DNA from: Agelas oroides
Taxonomy: Eukaryota; Porifera; Demospongiae; Agelasida; Agelasidae
Assembly: GCA_949130485.1 (NCBI GenBank)
Contig: OX422183.1
Location: 23,357,702 to 23,421,701, forward strand
DNA length: 64,000 nt
Direction of reading: 5' to 3'
The position numbers and the translations under genes were made by a program. Under the pieces are notes generated by a model. It did no database searches and was not told where the DNA came from. It saw nothing but the letters and a program-made list of their open reading frames with translations. Positions 1 to 10,680 of the stretch are shown in pieces. Positions within the stretch are counted from its first letter, which is position 1. Each line of letters begins with the position of its first letter.

Positions 1-90
1 GTTTAAATTCAATTTGTATTTTGATGTGCTGTGTATATTTGTGCAATCTCTTTACCATGTAAATCTTGTTGTAGAAAATGGAGGGGTGAT
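1..90 (+). repeat. copy of receptor intron/FN3-start segment
   Basis: This stretch matches 5338-5405 closely (both contain TTTGTATTTTGATGTGCTGT, then a TTACCATG block and an acceptor-like end before GAAAA). At 5.4 kb the same segment is the intron end of a receptor FN3 relic, so the window probably opens inside another decayed receptor copy on the plus strand. No FN3 coding is recognisable after position 90. Confidence 0.5.
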
Positions 91-1620
91 TCCTGAGTAT
101 GAGAAAATTCTCACACGACATAGTGATTCCTAAGATCTGTCTGATATATTTGTGACATTGGTGGTTTTGCATGCATATGAAGATGTTTGTAATGTGTATG
201 CAGTACAGTACATCCTCACTATAATCTGAATCCCTCTAATTTGAACCAACACCAATCTAAACACCCCAAATATTGATATACTCATGGCTATTTTGCTGTG
301 CATTAATTAAAAATTGCAACTGCTTTCAAAATGTATACATATAATTATCACTACACTATACACACTGAACAAATTCAATAATCTGAACAATTTTTTTCAA
401 CTATTGCCATTCTCATAACTATATTGGCATAATTTTCTAAGCCTGCTTCATATGATGAGTCGCACCACAGTTTGTGAACCTACCATAACCTTCTGTGCCT
501 ATGAATTATTCTCACATGTCAACAATCAATATTCAGAGTCACTACTTCACACTTACTAGTATATAGCGCGGGGACAGCATAACAAAAAACTTACGCTATC
601 AACATCAACATGGCAGTTCAGGTGAAGGATTAGGACCTCGAGGTTCGTATCGTACAACTCTGCTGGGAATTAGCTTGTAAAGATCAGTTGTTTCTAACCT
701 TAGAACTGTGCTAAAAGGTTATCCTTTCATCTATACACACACACTGAGCTGTAAAGAATACTTGTATCGTTGATAACATCAATATAATATACAAATTAAA
801 TTCGGTCTATAGCTACTGTAAACTAAAAAAATTAACTAGGAACTGTAAAATCTTAAATCTCTAGTACAATATTACTAAAAAGCTAATCTAGGAACTATAA
901 ATCTATACTTCTATTAAACCTGTAGTACAACATCACTAAAAGCAGAAAAAGTGTCAGGGAAGTGTTATGACTACAAGGATCTTGAATGATGGAATGTGAG
1001 TTTTATGTGCATGTACAAATGGATAGTCTGTACTATACATAAGCCCAGGTGGTACAGATGTTTCTAAATCTCTATATAGCAATAGTGCTGGATGTACCAT
1101 TGATGATGATCATTAATTCTCATTTTTGTTGCTGAAATAAGAAATGAGTTAATAGTATTACATTGCAATTCATTGCTCATCTCATCACGCAATGTATATA
1201 ACAAGAATTGTCCCATACTAAATGGGTTCATGCTAAATACAACAAAAGTGCAAAAAAGGCTTTGGGAAAGCAAGCATTAATTTGAAAAACGTACATTATT
1301 GCTTGCTCCTTTGCCTCAAGTTTCTTCCTTCCCATATTCTTCACCTTCTTCACACTCCCTTTCTTCTTCCTTGAGATATTAGGTTTCACAAGGTAACTTC
1401 ATAGCAGGTTTAACACAACATGCATGAATCAACAAAATGGGTAAATGTTCTTGTTTATGCTATTGCCACAAGCATATAAACTGCTACACTAATAGGAGTG
1501 TTCAACTACCATACCCATTCTATGTCGGATGCTCCTTATATGGATTTATATTACTCGTGTTTGTGCATTATTTCTCTACCATGACTACCATTGATTCTCA
1601 AGGATTATGTAGTAATGCAT
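91..1620. other. AT-rich stretch without recognised gene
   Basis: Only short open frames without motifs are visible on either strand. There is a polypyrimidine run near 1310-1370 and nothing that I can assign. Confidence 0.5.
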
Positions 1621-1626
1621 CTATCA

Positions 1627-1690
1627 ATTATACACCCCACTGTCCCCTTGTTGAGCTATAGTGGGGCAAGGTGGGAATATGACTAATTAA
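1627..1690 (-). pseudogene. duplicate of gene A tail exon segment
   Basis: On the minus strand this reads PHYSSTRGQWGV then stop, which resembles PHYSSIGQMMGIIVGV in the terminal exon of gene A about 200 bp upstream. It is either a decayed duplicate of that tail exon or an alternative last exon. An acceptor-like TTAG lies before it. Confidence 0.4.
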
Positions 1691-1794
1691 AATGTCAATT
1701 GCCCCTAGAGCATGACAGGTCCTGTAGAGATTTGACACAGGGAGGAGGTTTAGCTATGCAGTATACGGAGAACATCGCCGTATTCAAGGCGTCT

Positions 1795-4700
1795 TCAGAG
1801 GTAATCAAATTCCTTACTATAGAGGCACCCTCTTCCGTCAACCCCCACTATAATTCCCATCATCTGCCCAATAGAGGAGTAGTGGGGCATAATATTGATA
1901 GGCGCAGAACAATTAAGAGTGACCTGCAGCAAATTATACATTTCTTATGCATGTGGTGTTTTTGCTAGGTAAGACACAAAAGCACCTGTTATGCATGCTC
2001 AACAGTAGGTATTCACAAGTACATTCTGGGCTACTTATTGCATGTGGTTCTGATCACTTACTTTTGCCTCTTCCTTTTCAACATCATATTGTCCTCCACT
2101 GTCTGCAAGGAAAAGCATGTTGCCGATATGCATAGTATGTTTATCTATGTAAGTACGTTCTGGAAAATTATAGTAAACGTAACCATGATCTTCATGATAT
2201 TAATAATTACACCATATTTTGAATCAAGATATCTAAGTTGTTTAACTTACTCTTGCCTTTCTTTTTATGACACTTACACCAGTAATAACAGAGCCCGATG
2301 ATTAAGATGATTAGTATCAATGCACCAATGGAACCACCAATGAGACCACCAATAATTGAACCAAGGTCTATATAATGGAGAAAAGAATAAAACAAAAATG
2401 ACTCACCTGAGCAGCTAAGAGAAAATACCCTCATGCTACTGACCACTAGTGTGTGAACCATACATATACAAACTAACCTGTAGTTGGGGTTGAGGTGGTC
2501 TGAATGCCATTGCTAGTTGGAGTGGATGGGGTCCCTGCTGTTGTGGTCTCTGTCACGCTACTAGTTGGAGGTGTTGTGTCATTACAGAAACTAGCAACTG
2601 TTGCATTTCCATACAGGTGGGAAAAGAGAAGAACACTGGATATGCAAACACCATAAAATGTAGTATGTTCAATTCTGCCCATATGATGACAAATGTATGC
2701 AATCGCCATGCAATCACTGTGGATTAGCACTTGACCTAGCACTTGCACAGTAGATATTTCATTGATGACCGTTTCAAGCTGTGGTGTCAAACTTCATGCA
2801 GTAAGTCCTCTCAGGCTTGGAAAGAAACACTGAAACATTGCACATGCACTTTTGTGCTTCTTCACTCATATTCTTCCATCCATTCATTCATTACTAACAC
2901 ATTTTTACTTGATGTGTCCATAAGTATATATGCAAGGCACTGAGCATACCAAAGTTGAGTTGTGGACTGTTTTGACTTTCTCTGCCATTGCTTAGAGCAG
3001 ATACAGTGATGGTGTACTGAACTCCAGCATCTACTGTAAGATCAAATGATGTTGTGCCATCTGGTAGTGTCTCATTGCAACTGTCTCCTTCACCAGAAGT
3101 ACAAGTGAGGCTGTAATGTGTCACTGGGAACTGTGACAGTGCAGGCTCTGGGGCCTGAAGTGTAAGGGAAATTTCAAACACTGGTAGCAATGATAAAAGT
3201 TGGAAATGGTACTGCATCCAATAAAACATTGGCCTTGGTTCACTCTCAATATTTGTACAGAATATATGTGTGACAAAACCTGGGGAGGATTCATAGGCGC
3301 TAAAACAGATTCATTGGCACATTGGATTACTTCTGAGGAGAATGAACAGCCTATCTTGCACTCAAAAAAACTTCTTTCATTACTAATTGTGCAACAAAAC
3401 ACACAAAGACAAAAGGAAGTGGCCCACTAAGTTTGCAAACCTGCCATCCATGTCAGAGTGACCATCCCTATAGTGCTGCTACACTGTGTCATACTCATGT
3501 TCCTGGGAGGATTTGTTGTTGACTACAGACTTAAGTCCTACAGACTTAAGTCCTCCCACACTTTACATAGGTCACACACCTATATAGCCTCGTTCCCAGG
3601 CCCCGCCCAGCTTTCCATCGCAAGAGACAAAGCTGGGCGGGGCCTGGGAACGAGGCTACACCTATAAATGCTTCAAGTCCCATTTGCCTGTAATGCAGGC
3701 CTTTTATTATAACAGTACTGGAGCCTTTTTTCATCCTCTATCTTGCCAGTCACAGTAATCTAAACTGTCCTACAGTTATTGGCATTATAGCAACAACAGC
3801 TATATTTTGTGTCATGGTGCATATGTGTAGTCCATTGGAGGTCCTACTTCCATGCATGAATTAAAGACTATTATTCATTGCACAATAATCTCTATGTACA
3901 TAAATAGTCACACCTAGGAATCATATTAATGAATTACAGACTATTACTCACTGCACTGTGGGTTCCAAGCATATAATTTTTCATTAGGCAAATATCATAG
4001 TTGTATTGATTTGTATTCTGTAACAGAAATGCAGCCTATACACTCACCATCCATGTCAGAGTGACTATCCTCACAGTGCTGTTGCAACGGGCATCTTGTG
4101 CTGTCAACCCACTGGGAGGGTTTGGTGCTGTGTGGATTAGGAACAAGGTAACATAATTCACTTTATAGTGCTCTCGTGATACAGGTATGTACGTATATAT
4201 AATGAATGTTGGATTGTTATGCCAATCATTGCAAGTTCTGTTTATGCTATAATGCTTTACCCTGGCAGGATTGTACAAACAATGTGAAGCTGGAATTTTG
4301 ACTTGTACTTGATGGTCTGCATGTAGGATTAATTTGTGACTGAGAACACCCAATTTCAGTGCCATTGAGTTCAGTGCTGATATTTCTTCTTGTCAGCCTG
4401 GATGTAAAGCCACCAGAAGGATTGTTGGCAACCACTTCCACAACCATAATGGACTCATCTCTTGTTGGATTGCTGTCATGTAGAATAGTAATGCTGCAAA
4501 ATCCGCTGTTACCGTCCCACCAGTAGAGTGGATCATCATTTGGAACTGAACACTTGCAAACAACGTCATCTCCAGCACAACTAGAAAAGACACAGGTAAA
4601 GTTCTTAACTTCTTGAGCTGTGACAACTAGAGGGGCAGTAAGGAAGATTGTACCATCATTTCAGTTGCCCATGGTTGTGCATCAATTGCATAACAATCAC

Positions 4701-4804
4701 CCTAATATTATGCATATGAGACTAAGAAAATATTACTAAAACAAACCATGATGATAATACATGAACAGCGTTATAATCGCCATAGTACACCTTCGAACAC
4801 TCAT
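1795..4804 (-). CDS. receptor A: signal, Ig-like, FN3, TM protein
   Basis: I reconstruct eight coding exons on the minus strand: 4747-4804, 4261-4626, 4048-4127, 2950-3154, 2478-2597, 2251-2367, 2062-2102 and 1795-1923. All introns are GT-AG, all phases match, and the total is 1116 nt (371 aa plus stop). Domains in order: short hydrophobic signal (1-19); cysteine-rich Ig-like region (about 20-141, with YWW and several Cys); one FN3 domain split over two exons (142-236, with LTWM and a VQYTITVSAL strand); Ser/Thr/Pro-rich stalk (237-276); a glycine-rich membrane helix starting LGSIIGGLIGG (about 279-305); a CHKKKGK stop-transfer; and a tail with QYDV and PHYSSI tyrosines. It has the same exon plan as the D/G receptors but one FN3 and no YEEI motif. 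The last exon could instead splice at a GTAAGG inside it. A ligand-binding surface receptor role is inferred from architecture only; the ligand is unknown. Confidence 0.75.
3430..3510 (-). pseudogene. duplicated first-half FN3 exon, decayed
   Basis: The minus strand reads NPPRNMSMTQCSSTIGMVTLTWM, partly matching the gene A exon at 4048-4127 (NPPSGLTAQDARCNSTVRIV then TLTWM). The donor after LTWM is GC instead of GT, and the nearest upstream acceptor would put it out of frame. In the gene A model it is skipped without disturbing phase. Confidence 0.6.
3585..3658. mobile_element. 74-bp palindromic MITE, TAGCCTCG family
   Basis: This is an almost perfect hairpin with ends TAGCCTCGTTCCCAGG and its reverse complement, flanked by direct repeats CACCTATA (3577-3584 and 3659-3666). 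It lies in the large FN3 intron of gene A. Other copies are at 30797, 56352 and 61150. Confidence 0.85.
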
Positions 4805-4841
4805 GGTAATCTGCAGGAATGTACAACAATGCTTGTTTATT

Positions 4842-4854
4842 TTTAGGGCGTGGC
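4842..4854 (-). promoter_or_regulatory. GCCACGCCCTAAA promoter-like motif
   Basis: The minus strand carries GCCACGCCCTAAAAATA about 38-50 bp upstream of the gene A start codon. The same GCCACGCCCTA core with a TATAAAA follow-on is present before the signal exon of locus B at 11298-11313. The shared spacing suggests a core-promoter GC/CACCC box plus TATA-like element; function is inferred. Confidence 0.45.
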
Positions 4855-5053
4855 TGACGTTATCGCAAACAAAATCAAAACAAAATCCCTAAGTTAGCTA
4901 GCAGTTACAGTTGCACACATAGCTACCTATTCCTCCGCCTAGTCGGAAAACGCTTTAAATTAGTAATGTCGAACAGGTGGCGTAGCTCGGCGTTGGGCGG
5001 CAGTCCTAGAATCGAGGAGGCGGAGCTCGTCCGACGGAGATTTTAATGAGGCA

Positions 5054-5066
5054 AGGTCAAAGGTCA
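5054..5066 (+). promoter_or_regulatory. DR1 nuclear-receptor element (relic copy)
   Basis: Perfect AGGTCAAAGGTCA, two AGGTCA half-sites with one base between. It precedes a decayed receptor signal exon. Identical sites lie at 31836-31848 and 53507-53519. Confidence 0.6.
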
Positions 5067-5069
5067 CTA

Positions 5070-5580
5070 ACGACAACGGCAACAGTATTACGTTTGTGTC
5101 AAGAGGAGCCCATGGTTATACAGATGAACTCACGTACAGGTTTGTCCTTATTTTGTTTCATGTGATCTTGTGTGTGAAAGAGTTAACTTCCTACTGGAAT
5201 GGTCACCTATTTTCTGTACAACTAGCTATAGCCTGCTTGCATCATATTGTAAGTCCAGTCTTAGATTTAACCAACAACAGTAATAAGGTGATGGTATAAG
5301 GGTCTTTAGGTGCTACACAGATAGCAGTTAAAACAGAAGTTTGTATTTTGATGTGCTGTGTATTTTGGTGAAAACCGTTTACCATGCTGATATTCTTCTA
5401 GAAAACTTCACAGCAGTTCCAGTCTCACTCTCATCTGTGCTATATCAGAAAGAACAGCACATCATAGCTCTGGTCCAAATGGATCACAGTGGGAGATGCA
5501 GATTCCTGGATCGTTTGATTTCGCTGGATTACAACTGATACCACTTCAGGAGTACACATACTACTTGTGCTTTGGTTGTA
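5070..5580 (+). pseudogene. receptor relic: signal exon end plus FN3 fragment
   Basis: 5070-5123 resembles the signal exon of C/G (ACGTTTGTGTCAAGAGGAGC against ACGTTTATGCCAGGAGGAAC), but its hydrophobic core is deleted and the donor GT has become AT. 5402-5580 matches the first FN3 exon of D and G: it starts LENFTAVPV, has an internal deletion, then reads GPNGSQWEMQIPGSFDFAGL in another frame. The Ig exon is absent. This is a clear decayed copy on the strand opposite to the intact genes. Confidence 0.75.
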
Positions 5581-5614
5581 TTTGTATTTGCAAAGAGTAC
5601 AGTACTTGGAGTGA

Positions 5615-6605
5615 CATGTCTTCATCAAACCAAGAGCCGAACCCGGAAGTCCTCACTAACTGAATATGCACTATGTGAAACTAAGCTTTTAAAGTTCATT
5701 TATTATTCACCTTCCTGTTTTGTGTACTTGCATGCATGATGCAATATTACTAGTATATGATTCAGTGCTGCGTATATTGCTACAGTGCAAAGTGTATTCC
5801 CATTAACTAACTGAATTCAAGCGCCAGTAGAATGATGTAGTTATTTCATAACTGATTGTTTACCTATAATCATGACCTTTGACAAATAGTTTTGTGTTAT
5901 ATGAATAGATTTGTAATGTGCCCTACCATGAACATACTAGGTGCAGCTTTTGTGTCAGAATTTGGTATCCATCATATCATCATCAAACCAAGAACTGCAC
6001 ACGGAAGCCTTCACTAACAGGCAATAATAAAGGTGCAATATGTAAAAGTAAGCTTGTATTATTCCACTTTCTGTTTTGTATACTTACACTGTAAAAAAGG
6101 TTTAGGTTACTTCAACCATACTTTGGTCACCTCAGTTGCATTCCTTTTGTGTGTGTGACATGCAAAGTTCAAGGAGTGCTTACAATTTGAATCAGAGTGT
6201 AGTTGAGAAGCTTCTCTCTTTTATTAAATTAGTATCTCCTTTCAGAAAGCATACAAATCAGCATTTCTAAGGAGGTTTGTTGTTGTTTCTAAAATTATTC
6301 ATCTGCCCCTGAAGAGTTCCTTGGTTGCATGGTTGTGATTAGAAATGCCAGAAATGTAACCAAATAGGTCTTCTTAAAAAAGAGACAAGCTAATGTATAA
6401 CTAAAGAAGAAGCTCCTCAATGAACTTTCAAGAAAACCTATTTGGTAGCATTCCTTGAACATACTGATGCAACTGAGACAACCTAAAAGTGTGGTTAAAG
6501 TAACCCAAGTGTTTTTGCAGTGTACATGGTGTGATATTATTCAGTGCTGCATAATTATATATGCTAGAGTGCAAAGTGCATTCCCATTAACTAACTTAAT
6601 TCACT
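5615..6605 (+). repeat. locally duplicated non-coding segments
   Basis: A block near 5620-5720 (CATCAAACCAAGAGCCGAAC) recurs near 5978-6080, and a block at 5743-5822 (GATTCAGTGCTGC, then TTCCCATTAACTAACT) recurs at about 6528-6605. The two duplicated halves surround the MITE at 6087-6522. No coding potential is visible. Confidence 0.6.
6087..6522. mobile_element. TA-flanked MITE, CACTGTAAAAAA ends
   Basis: Imperfect terminal inverted repeats of about 55 bp begin CACTGTAAAAAA and end TTTTTGCAGTG, with TA on both sides (6085-6086 and 6523-6524). Short size, long inverted ends and TA flanks fit a Tc1/mariner-type non-autonomous element. No transposase is present. Confidence 0.75.
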
Positions 6606-7491
6606 ATACCACCGTGTACATATGTACAAACAACCTTGTTCCCCTTTTGAATTCTTAGTGCACCAAATTCAGTTATAGTTATCCACAGAATTAGTGGTCA
6701 TTGTGCTAGGAACAGGCACACTTATAGCAACTGTTAGTAAATGATTTGAGGTGTTTTTAGCCTCTTAGCAAGGATTTTTTAATGGTAAATTGCACCTGCA
6801 CAGGTTTAATAAAATGACACAAAATAATAATGATAGGACGACGTTAGAATCGTGCTGTTCATGAATAGCTGGGCTGCCATTATCAAGATTGTATGCTTGA
6901 TAATACAAACCCTGATATAACAAAATGCTAAATCATATACACCTTCATATACCATATGGATATGCCTACCTGTTAACAACAACATTCACATTTCATTACT
7001 ACAGTAAGAAGTGGGTTCATATAAAAGCATGCGTGCATCAATGTCAGTTGCCACCATCAGTGTATCAGAATAGCTGCACATCAAATTGGAAGGATCAGAG
7101 GAGCCTTATGCAACCAACAACAGAACTTACACTATTGTGTGTACAAAAACTGATGCAGTACACTTTCCAATACATGACTTGGGGGTTACTTATTGTGTTT
7201 CTGGTCCTTCTTCATCCACACACTCACTTGTTTCGTACGGTGATCAACACCATATTGGTCCTACAAAGGATACCATGCCAAAATCACTACCAATGCTGAG
7301 TATGCATGCATATACGTACCTATATGTATAATTATAAGATAGAGAAATAGCTAGCTAGTTAGAGAGAGGAGAGGAGAGGTGTGAAGTTTTAATTCAAGTG
7401 CTGGTTTTTAGCTCTGACCTACTGTTCCTGCAAACTGCTAGCTGTAACTAGTACAGTAGGTGTCTAAGTTGCTAGATCTGCTCTAGAAGTA
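6606..7491 (+). other. possible coding fragment in otherwise empty stretch
   Basis: Frame 7086-7331 has a plausible composition (EEPYATNNRTYTIVCTKTDA, later VTYCVSGPSSSTHS) resembling the second half of an FN3 domain. It lacks a matching partner exon, and an in-frame stop lies just upstream. It may be an exon fragment. I see nothing else here apart from a short GAGAG repeat at 7365-7378. Confidence 0.25.
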
Positions 7492-7822
7492 GTGCTGCTG
7501 CCTACAAGAAAGTCTGGAAACAGTTGCTTTGCTACATCTCAAGATATACCAGCTGGACGTTTTTTCACACCTGGAATGATGGCTACTCTCCCTGTTCAGA
7601 AGTCAAGTGAACTCCTGACAGCCTGCCCTTTCTGTGAGAAGAGCTTCAAAAGACTTGGAAATCACCTGGCCTACTGCAAAGAGAGACAAGGTAGAGACTA
7701 CTCAGTCTACCTATCAAAGAAGACCCTAGACAAGAGATCTACCTCCAGCAAAAGCCATCACCAGCTCACACAAAATTTGGTGTACAAGGAACAGATTGAA
7801 CTTATGAACTATTTATGTACAT
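7492..7822 (+). CDS. putative exon with CxxC...HxxxxC zinc-finger-like motif
   Basis: The open frame contains CPFCEKSFKRLGNHLAYC, a C2HC-like knuckle, followed by a basic KERQGRDYSVYLSKKTL stretch. It ends at a good donor (ACAT|GTAAGT) after 7822, so this is probably a first or early exon in phase 1. Initiation may be at 7492 or at the paired ATGs 7576/7579, where the following protein is more typical. The FKRL-x-NHL-x-YCK pattern recalls small zinc motifs of some animal nucleic-acid-associated proteins, but I cannot name a family. No downstream exon was found with confidence. Confidence 0.5.
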
Positions 7823-8974
7823 GTAAGTCTATACATATTTGGTAGCTATAAGTTATTTCTTGTTTCTGTTATTCATTGCTGCGATGGCCCAATTGTTTGT
7901 GCAGTACAGTCGTCATGTACTTAGACATTGGCATTGGACTATGCCATCCCCTCATTGTACCGTGTATGTGGAATTCAATGAAGGTGATATTATGATGATG
8001 AGAGAGAGAGGGTGGGTTATGCCGCTGTCGAACTGAACGACTTTATGGCTGTTGGTGCCAGACAGGCACTGGCATGTCTTGCCACACCCCATCTTGGAGC
8101 CCACCCAATGGTTGTCTGATGAGATTCATCTTAAATGAATCTCATCAGAAGGAGTTGATTATGTATCACTTCCTGTCAGGAAATCCTTGGCTACTTCAGC
8201 ATGATGACACAACACTTTTTTGGGTGTAAATTAGTTATCAGTTTGCAACTATGCATACATAAAGCTGTGAATTTTTAATGAAGTCCAAGGAATCAGCCAA
8301 ATGTCACCCCTCTCCTCAGGTGGGTTAAGGCAGGCTTTTATTGTAGACAAGCACTGTTCAGACTACTGACCACAGAAAGTTTATGGTGTATTTTGCAGAC
8401 AAGAAGTATAAACTAGTAGCTTTTGTTTTGTATCCTGTTATTGTATTGTGGTTGATGATGTAAACAAACAAATTGGTTTCCATGGAAATGCCCCGCCCTC
8501 TCGTAAACAACGTCCACTAATTAAGACTGCCTTAACACGATTTCAGCCTACGCGGTGCCGAATATTCCATATAACTAGGCAAAGTTGGTACCATTCAAAT
8601 GCTCTTCACACGCAGAATTCAGAACTAACTGGAAATTGGGTATGGTAAGTTAATTATAAATTCTACTAACTCTCCTGCTCTTAAGAAGCAGCGGGGACCG
8701 TCTCTCCAGTCGGATTATGAAGGATGCATGATAGCTGTTCCTGTTTACCGGTGTTACACACCGAGTTCTCTCAAATTCGGCACCGCGTCGGGGGGTCTGG
8801 CTGCTGAGGTTGGCTACTAAACAAACGTGCACGAGCCTTTTTCCCATTTCTTGCTTCCAGAAACACAAAACTCTTCGTCCAGTCGTAGCCCTGCTGTGAG
8901 TTAGACATGTCTAGTTCACAATCAGCGATAACAAAAACCTATACAGTACAGACTAACAGCCATAACACTGCTAG
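7823..8974. other. non-coding stretch with a hairpin at 8116-8151
   Basis: A perfect hairpin with 14-bp arms (CTGATGAGATTCAT) lies at about 8117-8150. Near-inverted segments around 8550-8570 and 8770-8790 share GGTGCCGAAT-like sequence. Short open frames have no recognisable motifs. Confidence 0.4.
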
Positions 8975-9099
8975 CTAATAAAATGAGATAATTTGATAGT
9001 CTACATTTATTGTGTGCTTGCCTTTCTTTTTATGAAAATTGAAGCAACAGAGAAAACAAATGAAGAATATAAGAAGGACAGTGGCGACATCATTGTGGT
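8975..9099 (-). pseudogene. second transmembrane exon of locus B
   Basis: The minus strand acceptor (CCATGTAG) is followed by a frame reading VATVLLIFFICFLCCF then HKKKGK, then about 14 residues and TAG. The HKKKGK end is near-identical at DNA level to the gene A transmembrane exon. It lies downstream of a better-preserved transmembrane exon at 9542-9646, so it is either an alternative terminal exon or a decayed duplicate. Confidence 0.55.
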
Positions 9100-9132
9100 C
9101 TACATGGAAGGGAAAAAAAGGAGTGAATACCA

Positions 9133-9205
9133 GACTAGTGTTTTACTAACAAATCTAAATCAATGAGTCAATACCAGACTAGTGTTTTACTAACAAATCT
9201 AAATC
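9133..9205 (+). repeat. 38-bp tandem duplication
   Basis: Two adjacent copies of a segment containing ACCAGACTAGTGTTTTACTA. It lies between the two locus B transmembrane exons. Confidence 0.8.
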
Positions 9206-9305
9206 AAATCCAAACCTACCCACTCCTGTTATACTGACTTCCATAGTAACTACTCTAACCAGGAATTAAAGTGCACTTGATTTAGACAGTTATTGGATAT
9301 GTTTA

Positions 9306-9447
9306 CAGTGGAACCTCTCTTAAAGGACACCTCTGAAATTAGATCACTTGGTTACTCAGGACACTTGACTGAGTCCCAACTTTATATAAATTCATATTAT
9401 TCTGAAATAAGGACACCTCACTACATTGGACAATTATTTTACTCGCA

Positions 9448-9479
<32 letters not shown>

Positions 9480-9501
9480 CTATATTAGAGAGGTTCCACT
9501 G
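9306..9501. mobile_element. pogo/Tigger-like MITE with internal poly-G
   Basis: Ends CAGTGGAACCTCTCT and AGAGAGGTTCCACTG are inverted, flanked by TA (9304-9305, 9502-9503). The CAGTGGAACCTC terminus is typical of pogo/Tigger-type Tc1/mariner elements. An uninterrupted G run of more than 30 bases lies near the right end (9450-9478). Confidence 0.8.
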
Positions 9502-9984
9502 TATTCACAAGAAAAAAAAAAGAATTATTGTCTTGTCTTACTGTGTTGGCCATTCCTTTTATGGCACTTGTAACATGTTCCAATGAAAAGTACGATGATT
9601 AAAATGGCTAATGCACCAATCGAACCACCAATAATTGGACCAAGGTCTAAAATGGAGAAAAGAATATAAACACAAAATGGCTAGAAATTTCAAAGTAGCC
9701 CAACTCATAAAACAAATGAGCAACTCTTGTGCAATACCAACAGTGCACTAACCTGTTGTTGGGGATAATGTGGTCTCTGTCCCATTGCTAGCTGGAGTTA
9801 TTGGAGCCTCTGCTGTTGTGTTGAAAGTCCCATTACAAGAAGTAGTAACTGTCCATATTGAGATTGAAGGAATATAAGATGTATGCAAACACTAATTGTT
9901 TTGTTATCATGCAGCCTATTCAAAACCACAACCATCTGGTTCATGACATATGAATAATAATGCATCATGGCTTTAGCAAAAAGT

Positions 9985-10106
9985 GTTTGAGATGTTTTGT
10001 GGCGAAAATAGAGGAAAGTGAAAAGGCCAGCAGTCACCAGGAATTGAACCCAAGACACTTCAAATCGTTTGTGCAGTCAGTGCTCTGCCACTGAGCTACG
10101 ACAACC
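9985..10106 (-). mobile_element. tRNA-derived SINE head, copy 1
   Basis: The minus strand reads GTTGTCGTAGCTCAGTGG, then AGAGCA, and about 40 bp later GGTTCAATTCC. These are good A and B boxes of a tRNA promoter, and acceptor-stem halves GTTGTCG/TGACTGC mostly pair. The anticodon stem does not pair and the spacing is too long, so this is a SINE rather than a tRNA gene. The shared body after the head contains CTTTCCTCTATTTT. Confidence 0.75.
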
Positions 10107-10152
10107 AGACAACCACCATCCCACACAATCCTCTATATGGATGGTGGTAGTC
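10107..10152. repeat. palindromic spacer between inverted SINEs
   Basis: CCACCATCC and GGATGGTGG form an inverted repeat around CTCTATAT, joining the 5' ends of the two SINE copies. Confidence 0.75.
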
Positions 10153-10235
10153 CGGTTGTCGTAGCTCAGTGGGTTCGAGTCCCAACAACTGCCAGCCTTT
10201 TTGCTTTCCTCTATTTTTGCCTCAAAACATCTCAA
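10153..10235 (+). mobile_element. tRNA-derived SINE head, copy 2 (internally deleted)
   Basis: GGTTGTCGTAGCTCAGTGG is followed at once by GTTCGAGTCC, so the region between A and B boxes is deleted. The body then matches copy 1 (CTTTCCTCTATTTTTGCC, then CAAAACATCTCAA). The two copies are head to head. Confidence 0.75.
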
Positions 10236-10680
10236 CTCTCTTCATTCCAAGAGAGGCAAGAGTTCTAACAAGTGTTTGAGTGGTCCAATCTCAAAGCTAG
10301 TGCCTAAATCACATATAAAACTAGGAAGGTCTGAGAGTATGTTGCACAGGATATCTAGATGGTCTAACATCACTTTTGAGGTAAATCTTGAAAGTGGATA
10401 GGACGAAAATTCAACTTGCCAAAACCCAGTAAGCAACCATAGCTGACTGTTACATGCATGTTAGACTTATATAATCAAGGGTTAATGTAACAAACTCTTG
10501 AAATAATTAATTCAACCAGTTGGGTGGTACAGTCAATACTGCATGGAACAGCTAGACTGCTTGTTACATACAGCCATGTGCATAAATACCAGACATTGTC
10601 GATGAAACGACAGAGGCTTTGTATAAATTTTCCAGCTAATACTAATAAATTGCTTTAGAGCTATATAGAAGCCACTGAAC
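10236..10680. other. unassigned stretch in locus B
   Basis: Sequence between the SINE pair and the decayed Ig-like exon. No coding homology to the FN3 exons of A, D or G is visible. Confidence 0.5.

Noticed and set aside
10020-10106. tRNA gene on the minus strand
   Set aside because: A and B boxes are good, but the anticodon stem does not pair, spacing is too long, and a SINE body follows.
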